A stretch of 64,000 nt of DNA, taken from assembly GCA_012932865.1 (NCBI GenBank), contig SAXG01000014.1, positions 186,001-250,000 on the forward strand, given 5' to 3'. The position numbers were made by a program, and so were the translations under genes. Positions 54,352 through 64,000 of the stretch are shown here, piece after piece. Source of the DNA: Amylostereum areolatum. Taxonomy: Eukaryota; Basidiomycota; Agaricomycetes; Russulales; Stereaceae. The notes below the pieces were generated by a model that was not told the origin of the DNA, made no database searches, and worked only from the letters and a program-made list of their open reading frames with translations. The stretch's first letter is position 1. The number at the start of each line of letters is the position of its first letter.

Positions 54352-55527
54352 ATGACATTTACCCCACAGACTCCCTGCCCGACCGTTCTGCCCGCGCTAC
54401 CAGCCCACCTCCTACCGTACCGCTACCAACATCTGCGCCCAACGCCTCGCGCGCGGGCGTGGCGTCGAAAGTACGCGTGTCCCACTCTTATTTCTTCATT
54501 TCATGTTTGCCGACCGGATCTCGTTCACTGGCAGGTTCAGACATCACAGTTCGTCCTTGCGCTCGGTGATCACCGCCGCGGACGTCGACCGAGGTGCGTT
54601 CGTGTGCCTCTTTTCTTTCTTTCTTCATCTATATAAAAAGGACGAGAAGCTGACGACGCGGCCGGCAGAAAATGAAAAGGTGTCGGAATCGTGCGCCGGT
54701 ACGTCTGTTCTCTTCTCTCTCCGTTTTGTCACGGCTGACGAGGAGGTCTAGCTGTGAACGACAAGCGCGCCGTCGTCGACCAATGTACGTCCCTCATCCT
54801 TCTCCACAATGCTGAACCCCACTCACACCGCGACACCAGTCCGCTCTTTCGCGCTGGAGATCCTCGACGAGAGCGCTGACGGTCGTACGTATTCTCCCCT
54901 CCCCACCGTCCACCGCGTAACTGATTGGCATTCAACCATACCCGCACAGTGGGACCCGAGGTCGAAGACGGCTTCGAACAACGTGCGCGCCTCTCTCCCC
55001 CTGTCTTCGCACCGTTTCTCACAATCTATGGCCGCTGTCCTCCAGTCTACCGCGAGTCCACCCAAATCCTCCATTCCAGTCCGTGTCAAATCCATTCCAG
55101 TCCTCCCTTCCTCGATTATCCAAACCAGACCGACTGACTATGTTCTGACCCTACCACCAGTCGATACTGTTGTCGCCCACATATCCCGTCTCTCCTCCTC
55201 TTCCGCATCCGGTACGCCTAGCCTCCCGATATACCTCCATCTCTCCTCACCCTCCCCCCAGCTGCCTACCAACACACCGCCAAGGTAATCGACGAGGACA
55301 TCGAGCATCGTAAGCACCCCCTTCTTCCCTTCCCATTTCCCCCCGCCCCGCCCCGCCTGACAAACCCCACGTTTAAACCCATAGTCACCGACATCTTTAA
55401 CGAACGTATGTCTCCTCCTTCCCTTTTCCCTCCCTTCTTCCCGCTGACGCTCTTTCTGCTCTTGCAATCAGTGTCCAGACTCATCTCCTCATCCTCCCCC
55501 TCCGACTCGGACGCGGAGGACGACTGA
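54352..55527 (+). CDS. Micro-exon gene, copy 2 (unknown helical protein)
   Basis: Eleven exons: 54352-54470, 54535-54593, 54669-54698, 54752-54784, 54840-54881, 54950-54982, 55046-55078, 55161-55211, 55262-55309, 55385-55405 and 55472-55527. Lengths are 119, 59, 30, 33, 42, 33, 33, 51, 48, 21 and 56 nt, giving 174 residues. Every intron has GT..AG ends, and all after the first two exons are phase 1. Protein features are MTFTPQTPCP, a Pro/Arg-rich N-terminus ending RAWRRK, and SLRSVITAADVDR. A predicted helical region follows (RSFALEILDESADVGPEVED, FEQLYRESTQILHSIDTVV, AKVIDEDIEHLTDIFNELSR), then a Ser/Asp tail SSSSPSDSDAEDD. There is no signal peptide or membrane span. It is paralogous to 4629-5628. 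I know no family with this profile; a coiled-coil structural or regulatory role is only a guess. It lies 930 bp upstream of a DUF6535 gene. Confidence 0.7.
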
Positions 55528-56454
55528 CAAAACCCGTTAACCATCCCTTCCCGCCCTGGCCTATGCTTCTCCTTCCCCTCGCTTCTGGGTACGAACAACA
55601 ATCGACCGGCCGGTAACGTCCAGCAACAAACCTGACAGGTCGTTCACGTACGGCCCCTCCCCCGCTCCCGGCGCAGAGCATCCCTCTCTGTAATTTGGCC
55701 ATCCCGCCGTCGCCGCGCATCTTATCCTGCACCCCTCAACGTGCTCGCGCGCACCCTGGGTTCACTCGACGCTGGCTCGTCGTGTGTCCACAAGCGAAGC
55801 GCTAGCACGCCAGTCCTTGGTGGCAGGTTGATGCGCCAGATGCGACCTTATACAGACACGGTGGGGACGACATTCCACCATCCCCGCAGGTCCTTCCGCC
55901 GGGGACCGGCTCACCGATCGAACTCGCACCGTGTTGCATGTGGCCGTTCCTTCCCGCTGTACTTCCCCTCCGTCCGTATCTACAGTGCATGCATGTAACC
56001 CCCCATGATCGCTGCAAACAATCGCATGTGTTTTTCTGTCCCTACACTAGGAGCACGGGAAGGAATTGTAAGTATGAGTAGGGGAAGGTGGCTTAGAACG
56101 CGAGAGCTGTCGAAGTGATCGACGGCTCGAGGACTGTACTGGGCGAGGGCGGCGGCGGCGGAGGGTCGATGGTTCCAGAGGCGGGGACGATGTAGTCTGG
56201 GCCTGGGAGCAAAGTTGAAGGAGAATCGGTCTCCGTTGCTGACCTTGTGCAGAAGATGATTGTTTTGTATTTAGGGAACGATTAAGTCGCAGAGGTTCTG
56301 CGATGCGAGAACAGAGCCAGAGCGTGCCTGAGTTTGCACTTGCGAGCGCGCGGCGGATCACCTCAGCTCTCAACGTCAACGTCGACCACCACCGCGGACT
56401 CTACCAGGATCTCACAGAAAGAGCCTCCTTCGACCTCAAAATACTTACGGAAGC
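55528..56454. other. Spacer
   Basis: No supported gene between the second micro-exon gene and the DUF6535 gene. The minus-strand frames at 55266-55601 are antisense to the last micro-exons. Confidence 0.4.
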
Positions 56455-58972
56455 ATGAATATGGGTGGGCCACACGTACTTCTCTCACAAAATTCCCTGT
56501 TAAACTTCAATGTGTTCGCAGACCAACCGTCGCATCGATCACCGGACGGGACACAAGGTAAGAGATCCGTTCATCTTTTCGATCCTGCTCGCTCATGGCC
56601 ATGAACTATCTTGTAGATAGGGTTTACAACGACCCCGCGGACAGGTTTTGGGCGTTGTATCTGGCCGATGCGGACAAAAGGGATACGGAGATGACGGAGA
56701 ACATGAAGGGGGACACGGATGGCATCCTGATATTCGTGCGTGTCTCCGATCGCCAGGGAATGGGGGGCGATGTCGCTAACCGATTCGCCACGTACAGACG
56801 GGTCTTTTCGCTGCGACCGTCGCGGCTTTCATCATCGAATTTTACAAGACGCTCAACGCGGACTCCGGCGACGACACCGTCGCCGTCCTCTCCGGTATCT
56901 CCAACCAAATTTCTGCGATCTCAAACGGCACGCGAGGCCCTCCCACGTCTCCCAATTCCTTCCGCGCTCCCACCGCGTCCGTCCGCATCAATTCCCTCTG
57001 GTTCATCAGCCTTTTCCTTAGCGTGTACGTCGCACTCGCGTCGACCCTTGTCCAGCAATGGTGCCGGCGGTACCTCCGTGCTGCCCGCCACCGCGGTCCC
57101 CCTCACAAGCGCGGCCCCATCCATGTCGTCGTTTCCAAGGCAATGAAGCAATTCCATGTTGAGCACGCCGTCGAAATCATCATCGCCCTCCTCCATCTCT
57201 CCGTCTTCCTCTTCCTCGGCGGACTCTTGGACTTCCTGTTCGTCATCAACCCGAGCGTGGCCCACGCGTTCATCCCCTTCCTCGCCGCCGGCGCGATCGC
57301 GTACTTTGGGCTGACCGTGCTTCCGTTCTTTTTCCCCTCGTCGCCGTACGACACCCCCCTCACGCATGTTGTTCGTCTCTTCCTCGCTGGATCCTGTCTT
57401 TTGATGTCCGTAACTCTGTCGATGGCAAAACGCATCGAAATCCTGGTTCTTCCCGTGCTTTTACGGTATTTCTCCTCTCTCAAACCCTCTCAGCTCCTCA
57501 AAAAGTGGGCATCTCGGGCGGAGCAGCTTGCACCCAGTTTATATCGCTCGCGAAAGCGCGTTCTGAAGCAGCTAGGAAGTGCCCCATCTGAAGAGGATAT
57601 CCTTTACTCGCTCCACATGACTCTCAAAGTCCTCGATGAGCAAGCGGAAATCGAAGAGTTCTTTGCAGGATTGCCCGGCTTCCTTCGAAGCCGGTTGGTT
57701 GAGGGTATGGCACTTCAAATAGCGGTATATCTAATTCAGAAGCAAAACATTGTGAAAACCATGGAGGGACTCATGCAGAGTTCTACCCGTCGCTCGTTTC
57801 CGGAATCGAAAGCGACACGTCGTGTCGAGACTATACTTGGCGCACTGCAGAGCATTCTTCCTTGTGTCATGACATCGGCGGAAGCCCTTGATAGTCTACG
57901 CAATACGGAGGACGAACGTAGATCAATTGCATCCCTAAGCGGAGTATTCATGGGATATTCTATGCACATGCGTACTAAACAGGATGTGTTAGCCACTGTG
58001 CGTCGCATAGGCGCGTATGTTCGGCTCAAAGATACTGTAATGTCAAGGATTCTGTCCAATGACAGTATAGGTTCAGACCCCCTTCGTGAACAATATGTGG
58101 AAAACGTTATGTATGGTATCGAAACATCGTACCCTGGTGTTACGCTTTCTGACCTTTCTCTAAAAACAGCCATCCGACGGGAAAAATGTCTCGCGAACAT
58201 CAATGCTTACCTTCATGCGATAACACTGGCACTAAATATGGATCGCACCCTTTATGCCGAAGTCGTTTCACAGACATTGGACCAGCTTTACTCTTCCCTC
58301 ACTAGCGCTTACCACGCAGAGGATGGACGCCTATCACAACGACAAGTGGATACATTTGCAAGTAATTGGCAGGTCATTCAACGGTCTCAGGAATACCAAA
58401 GTCGCAAGGCTGTTCAGCAGGATGCAAATGCTAGCAAACTATTTCGGATCCTGCGTGCTTGTGCTAGACTCATTCTCCCCCTCGCCACCCCTCCAAACCC
58501 ACTGGTCACACGACTTCCTCCTTCTACGGACTCCGAAGAACAATACCTCGAAGGCGATGATGGCCACAAGTTGCAACCGGCCACAGTTGCTCGTCCTCCA
58601 GATACGTATGCTGTGTATCCAGATGGATACGCCGCCCTGCCAGTGTCTGAGCCGACTCGCAAGCAGACCTCAAAAATAATGAAAGGGAGTTCGGATGCGA
58701 ACGACCACATCGGAGAAGTTGGCGCTTTCGTGGATGAATCGATGAAGGAAACCTCAAACGTGGAGAACGACGCGGCGGTCGAAGATGGATGTCGCCGCTC
58801 GGATGAGCAAGACGGTGAGTGACATCAAAGAGCTTGCGGTCCGGAATTTGCTGACGCATTCGCAGGATATGACTCAGGACAAAAAGTGGATGAGCGTGGA
58901 CGTCTTGGACGTCTTGGAAATGGCGGCGGAGAGGTTGAAGTGGTCGTCGTTTCTCGCGAAGGCGACAACTGA
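56455..58972 (+). CDS. DUF6535 multi-pass membrane protein, copy 2
   Basis: Exons 56455-56464 (10 nt), 56522-56557, 56617-56735, 56798-58814 and 58866-58972, about 762 residues. The first exons read MNMDQPSHRSPDGTQ. Core motifs are VYNDPADRFWALYLADADK, GLFAATVAAFIIEFYKTL, LWFISLFLSVYVALASTLVQ and QWCRRYLRAARHRGPP. The spans ALLHLSVFLFLGGLLDFLFV and IPFLAAGAIAYFGLTVLPFF follow. The C-terminal half is helical, with SLYRSRKRVLKQLGS and EEQYLEGDDGHKLQPA. The final exon gives GGGEVEVVVVSREGDN, the same kind of tail as the other copies. An ATG at 56595 would give a longer frame through intron 3, but the spliced model restores the family sequence. Tandem with copy 3 (60767-63261); the 5' halves are almost identical. 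Confidence 0.85.
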
Positions 58973-59170
58973 GCTGTACGGGATTATCAGGATAGCATTG
59001 CCCACAAGGAAATCATGTGTACAACATACGAGCGAATGTAAAGCGCCTTCTGCTTCCTCCACTCACCAGAACCGCCCGATATTATCCAACCCGTTCTCTG
59101 GCCGCTTGGCAGGCCAATGGCATCGAAACGTTTTCGAACCAACGGCGCTCGGGAGCAAATTTCTGGTACG

Positions 59171-59327
59171 CTAAGGTTGGCGTTAGCGTGATGGGAAAAG
59201 ACACTCGTTGGAAGGGCCAGGAAACGAAAAGATGGGATTAGAGGGGAGGTGAGAACCCGGAGAGAACAGGGGGAAAGAGAACAGTATAAATGGCACGCAA
59301 ACATGGAAATCATACCTAGCATGGCTT
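59171..59327 (-). repeat. Telomere-motif element 7, degenerate
   Basis: CTAAGGTTGGCGTTAGCG at about 59171-59188, purine-rich stretch, then ATCATACCTAGCATGGCTTGG near 59309-59329. Same architecture as the others with a weaker telomere-like motif. Confidence 0.4.
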
Positions 59328-59625
59328 GGCCGTATCGGCGTGGAGCTCTTCGAGAGCGGGGAGCGGGACTCCGAGCGCATGAGCTGGTGCGCATGGGACC
59401 TGCATATAGCCACTGAAGTTTGATCCAATCCGAGAATGTTGACGTGCGGACGAGACAACTGCGCACCTCGTTGACACGAATCAACAGTCCGCGTCTAGGT
59501 GAGAGCGCGTTTGTTCAGGGAGGTGGGAGTTTCGCGCACGCTCGGGCGAAGGATAAGGGGCGTCGAGGAGGCGGAAAGGTCGATGAGCTGGCAAGACGGT
59601 GGAAAGCGACGTCTGGTACATTACG

Positions 59626-59775
59626 TAGGGTTAGGGTTAGCGCGCGGCCAAGGAACATTGGACAGACGATATCGAAGATGACAACGAGCGGGTCGGGGTG
59701 TGGGGGCGGACGAGGGAAAAGAGTGAGGTCACGTCTGAGTGCAGAAATGAGAAGCATGCCTGAGTGCGTTGGGCC
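59626..59775 (-). repeat. Telomere-motif element 4
   Basis: TAGGGTTAGGGTTAGCGCGC at 59626-59645, a purine-rich stretch with GTCACGTCTGAGTGCA, and GCATGCCTGAGTGCGTTGG near 59753-59771. GTCACGTCTGAGTGCA also occurs in element 6. Confidence 0.5.
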
Positions 59776-60766
59776 GTGGTGGTGGCAAGAGCGAAAAGCT
59801 CGATGACGTCCCGCAATGTCGTTGTCCCATTTCAAGTCATCTCACGGGCATGCGCACCGACTATTTGCTGTGTGCTATATCCAGAGAGCCATGTCGATAG
59901 CGGGAATGCAGGGGAGACTGTGAGCACGGACCTCAAAGGTCCAATCGCAGGAAACACGCTTGCAAGCGATGTCGTAGTGCGACTCGTCTTCTGTGGACAA
60001 CGAGGATGGTTTGAAAGATGTTTCCACACCAGCGAGAAAGGACAGCTCACGATTTGGAGCTGGCTACGGGAAGTGTTGTCGATGGTGAGGCGGAATGGTG
60101 TTACAAAGACGAGGTGGTGGACGGAGGTGACGTTCAGTCCAAGAGCAGCGTGCGAAGATATATATACACACAAGGATCGCCCATAGATTTGATGGTGGAT
60201 GGGCGAGCAGATTTGGGATGGAGAGAGCCACGGGAAGGCGCGGGTTTTCATTCTTGAATAGACAAAGGCCCGGGGCTCTCAGTGGGGCATGCTTGTAGAT
60301 GATGCGTACTATGCGTACTACGCCTCGTGGACAAGCGCGTCGTGTAGATCGTGGCGCTCTTCAGCTTTTGCATTGGCGTTCAGAGTACTCAGCAATAGGA
60401 GAATCGATAGAACGAAATGTCAACATACAACGACACCTCGATTCCAAGGCATTGTGTTAGCCAACACGTGTGAGTCCCCGCACGACCGGTGCGTACAAGT
60501 TGGAATAGTCGTATAGCAGTCAGCGCAGGGTAAAGTTAGGGTACACAATGTACGAGGATACCGAGAATCGGGATGCTGTATGCGAAAGAGTCGAGGGAAA
60601 ACTTTGGACGGCAGTCGGGCAACCGGCATCCACCGGCATGTGGTCCGGCCGGCGGCCACCGATGCAGACCGGTGCGATGAGGAGCGGCGTCGTCAACCAC
60701 TGAACGAAGACCGTCTCAAGACCTCCAGCGAAGCAGCTTCTTCGAATCGTACAAGCATACCGTATC

Positions 60767-63261
60767 ATGAATACAGGTGGGCCACAGGGATCACCCCCCA
60801 GGTTATTGTGTTAAATCGTGTTTGCAGATCAACCGTCGCATCGATCGCCGGACGGGACACAAGGCAAGATACCTGTTCACTCTTTCCACTCGGTTTGCTC
60901 ATGGGCATAAATCATCCTGTAGAGAGGGTATATAACCACCCCGCGGACAGGTTTTGGGCGTTGTATCTGGCCGATGCGGACAAAAGGGATACGGAGATGA
61001 CGGAGAACATGAAGGGGGACACGGATGGCATCCTGATATTCGTGCGTGTCTCCGATCGCCAGGGAATGGGGGGCGATGTCGCTAACCGATTCGCCACGTA
61101 CAGACGGGTCTTTTCGCTGCGACCGTCGCGGCTTTCATCATCGAATTTTACAAGACGCTCAACGCGGACTCCGGCGACGACACCGTCGCCGTCCTCTCCG
61201 GTATCTCCAACCAAATTTCCGCGATCTCAAACGGCACTCGAGGCCCTCCCACGTCTCCCAATTCCTTCCGCGCTCCCACCGCGTCCGTCCGCATCAATTC
61301 CCTCTGGTTCATCAGCCTTTTCCTTAGCGTGTACGTCGCACTCGCGTCGACCCTTGTCCAGCAATGGTGCCGGCGGTACCTCCGTGCTGCCCGCCACCGC
61401 GGTCCCCCTCACAAGCGCGGCCCCATCCATGTCGTCGTTTCCAAGGCAATGAAGCAATTCCATGTTGAGCACGCCGTCGAAATCATCATCGCCCTCCTCC
61501 ATCTCTCCGTCTTCCTCTTCCTCGGCGGACTCTTGGACTTCCTGTTCGTCATCAACCCGAGCGTGGCCCACGCGTTCATTCCCTTCCTCGCCGCCGGTGC
61601 GATCGCGTACTTTGGGCTGACCGTGCTGCCGTTCTTTTTCCCCTCGTCGCCGTACGACACCCCCCTCACGCATCTCGCCCGTCTCTTCCTCGCCGGTGCC
61701 TCTTTGTTGATGTCCGTGACTCTGTTGATGGCAAAACGCATCGAATTACTGGTCCTTCCATGGCTTTTGCGTTTACTCTCCTCTGCGAAGCCCTCTCAGT
61801 TTCTCAAAAAGTGGGCACCTCGCGCGGGGCAGCTTGCACCCGGTTTATATCGCTCGCGAAAGCGCGTTCTGAAACAGCTAGGGAGCTCCCCATCTGAAGA
61901 GGACATCTTTTACTCGCTCCACATGACTCTGAAAGTGCTCGATGAGGAAGCGGAGATCGAAGAGTTCTTTGCAGGATTGCCCGGCTTCCTTCAAAGCCGG
62001 TTTGTTGAGGGTATGGCACCTCAAACGGCGGTATATCTAATTCGGCAGCAAAACATCTTGGAAAGCATGCTAAGACTTATGCGGAGTTGTATCCGTCGCT
62101 CCTTGTTTTCAGAATCGAAAGCGACACGTCGTGTCGAGACTGTACTTGGCGCCCTGCAGAGCATTCTTCCTTGTGTCATGACATCGGTGGAAGCCCTTGA
62201 TAGTCTACGCAATACGGGGGACGAGCGTGAAGCAATTGCACCCCTAATCGGAGCAGTCATAAGATATGTTATGGACATGCGTTCTAAACAGGATACGTTG
62301 GTTACTGTGCGTCGCATAGGCGCATATGCTCGGCTCAAAGATACTGTAATGTCAAGGATTCTGTCCAATGACAGTATAGGTTCAGACCCCCTTCGTGACC
62401 AATATGTGGAAAACATTCTGTATTATGTTGAAATATCATACCCTCGTGTTGTTTTTTCTGACCTTCCTCTGAAAAAAACCATCCGGCGGGAAAAATGTCT
62501 CGCGAACGTCAACACTCACATTCATGCGATAGCACTGGCACTGGGTGATGATGATGATCTGCGTAATAGTATGGATCGCAACCGTTATGCCGAAGACGTT
62601 TCACGGACATTGAACCAGCTTTACTCTTCCCTCACTAGAGCTTACCGTGCAGAGAATGGACGCCTATCACAACAACACGTGGATGAATTTGCACGGAATT
62701 GGCGTGTTATTCGACGGTCTCAGGAATTCCAAAGATACCTAAGTCACACCGGTCAGCAGGATGCAGCTGCTGTCAAACTATTTCGGACTCTGCGTGCTTG
62801 TGCTAGACTCATTCTCCCCCTCGCCACCCCTCCAAACCCACTGGTCACACGACTTCCTCCGTCTACGGACTCCGAAGAGCAATACCTCGAAGGCGATGAT
62901 GGCCACAAGTTGCAACCGGCCATAGTTGTTCGTCCTCCAGATACGTATGCTGTGTACCCAGACGGATACGCCGACATGCCGGTGTTTCGCGTTGGCCATC
63001 CTGGCGAAGAAGCTCCAAAAGAATCCATTCCGACTAGGAAGGAAGACTCAGAGGTCAAGGAAGAACGGAGTCACCGTGCGGACAAAGACGATGGTAAGTA
63101 CAGGAGACAGCCATCGGTCTTGATTTTTCTGACGCGTTGGATATCGCGCAGGACGAAAGAAACATGAGAACGAACCTAACGAACCTCCCGAAGATGGCGC
63201 CGGAGGGGTTGAAGTGGTCGTGATTCCTCGCGATGACGACCACTGGGTCGTACGGAACTGA
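60767..63261 (+). CDS. DUF6535 multi-pass membrane protein, copy 3
   Basis: Exons 60767-60776 (10 nt), 60828-60863, 60923-61041, 61104-63093 and 63152-63261, about 754 residues, beginning MNTDQPSHRSPDGTQ. Intron 2 has a GC donor (CAAG|GCAAGAT) where copy 2 has GT. Core motifs are VYNHPADRFWALYLADADK, GLFAATVAAFIIEFYKTL and LWFISLFLSVYVALASTLVQ, with the same spans as copy 2. The region from about 60936 to 61700 is nearly identical to 56630-57390, after which the copies diverge in scattered substitutions and short insertions. The tail exon gives DGAGGVEVVVIPRDDDHW. Function unknown; tandem duplication with copy 2 is clear. Confidence 0.85.
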
Positions 63262-63352
63262 AATGATAGGATTTCACACAAGAGGATCACGTATGCCGAC
63301 GTACGAGCGAATTGAACATAAGTAATGGGCCCGTGGCTCATATCGAGAACCG

Positions 63353-63490
63353 TTAGGGTTAGCGCGGCGGGAAAACAGGCCGAAGGGCGAGGAAATAAAA
63401 CATGGGATTGGGGAGCGGGAAGGTAGAACGAGCGGGTGGGAAAGAACGGCCGAAATGACGAGCAAGGATGGAAGGCATACCTAGCATCGC
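63353..63490 (-). repeat. Telomere-motif element 5
   Basis: TTAGGGTTAGCGCGGCGGG from 63353, purine-rich stretch, and GGCATACCTAGCATCGCC near 63473-63490. Starts 92 bp after the stop of DUF6535 copy 3. Confidence 0.5.
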
Positions 63491-63862
63491 CTAGCTGTAA
63501 TAGCGTGGAGACTGTGAAGAGCGAAGAGCTAGTCTCCCGCCCGCAGTTCGTTCATGTTCGGGAGCACAACATGGGCTAGTACGCGCATAGAACCTGCTCA
63601 CAGTGTTTCCGAAATTTGAAGCTTAATCTACAAATGGGATCAGAGAATGCAGACGTGCGGACGGGACAGCGGCGCCGCACCTCGTCGACGTTTGCAAATC
63701 GACCTTAGAATACCCCTTCAAATAAAGTATCCACCTCCGCGCGAGTGCGTTCGTGCAGTCGTGTGTGTTCTCCGCGCATGCCCGAGTAGGAGGTGAGGGG
63801 TGTTGAGATTGAGAAAGGACTAATAACCTAGCACGGTAGTGAACGGAAGGCGGCGTCTATTA

Positions 63863-64000
63863 AGGTTAGGGTTAGCGCGCTGGGGAGAAACATCGCAGAG
63901 ACGACATCGAAAGCAGCAACGAGGGGGGCAGGAGGTGGGGAAAGACCGGGAGAAAAAGGGCGGTCACGTCTGAGTGCAAAAATGAAAAACGTACCTAGGT
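63863..64000 (-). repeat. Telomere-motif element 6
   Basis: AGGTTAGGGTTAGCGCGC at 63863-63880, purine-rich stretch with GTCACGTCTGAGTGCA, and AACGTACCTAGGT ending at the window edge. Confidence 0.5.

Larger units (their letters stand above)
58973..60766. other. Spacer with two telomere-motif elements
   Basis: Convergent minus-strand exon candidates lie beside the elements (for example 59328-59420 with PALEELHADTAKPC, ending at CATGCTAG|GTATG). No complete gene could be built. From 60250 to 60700 nothing is seen. Confidence 0.35.
63262..64000. other. Window end with two telomere-motif elements
   Basis: Only the two elements below are recognised. The last one runs up to the window edge. Confidence 0.4.

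Noticed and set aside
60580..61452. 290-codon frame covering the start of DUF6535 copy 3
   Set aside because: Reads through introns 1-3 and then runs out of frame in exon 4; the five-exon model restores the family sequence.

Overview
The window looks like GC-rich nuclear DNA of an agaricomycete (mushroom-forming) basidiomycete. The genes carry many short spliceosomal introns of about 50-75 bp with GT/AG (rarely GC/AG) ends. The families present are fungal or basidiomycete types: an F-box protein, DUF6535 membrane proteins, CFEM proteins with GPI-type tails, a DUF6589 protein, a RecQ-like helicase, Ty3/Gypsy chromoviruses and a Tnp2-type CACTA transposase. No bacterial operons, tRNA, rRNA or CRISPR were seen. 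Exon coordinates were worked out by eye from splice consensus, frame continuity and paralogue comparison.

Layout. 1-1.7 kb: an F-box gene cut by the window edge. 1.7-4.6 kb: non-coding or degenerate DNA with two telomere-motif elements. 4.6-7.5 kb: a micro-exon gene, a truncated DUF6535 gene and, fused to it, the broken 3' end of an FAD-linked oxidoreductase. 7.5-13.7 kb: three minus-strand genes of unknown function, two of them paralogues (A and B). 15.9-18.5 kb: an intact DUF6535 gene. 18.5-23.4 kb: mostly unassigned, with AT-rich motif clusters. 23.5-27.8 kb: two CFEM genes and a multi-pass membrane protein, all on the minus strand. 28.1-35.4 kb: a RecQ-like helicase with a dense ACGCGT promoter cluster, a convergent DUF6589 gene with one in-frame stop, and a small Cys/His protein. 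35.4-45.5 kb: a 5'-truncated Gypsy element (A) abutting a two-LTR Gypsy element (B). 46.4-51.2 kb: an apparently intact CACTA/Tnp2 transposase with a divergent accessory gene. 51.2-54.3 kb: nothing assigned. 54.3-64 kb: a second micro-exon gene and two tandem DUF6535 genes, followed by more telomere-motif elements.

The most unusual signal is the pair of micro-exon genes at 4.6 and 54.4 kb. The 54.4 kb copy encodes about 174 residues in 11 exons, the internal ones 21-59 nt, and exon lengths match between the two copies almost exactly. Each copy lies just upstream of a DUF6535 gene, which suggests a duplicated block. Other points of interest are the telomere-like minus-strand intron-like element near DUF6535 genes, a six-site ACGCGT cluster before the RecQ-like gene, a GGGTTTT slip site at the gag/pol overlap of Gypsy B, and a shared CACGTG block upstream of paralogues A and B.
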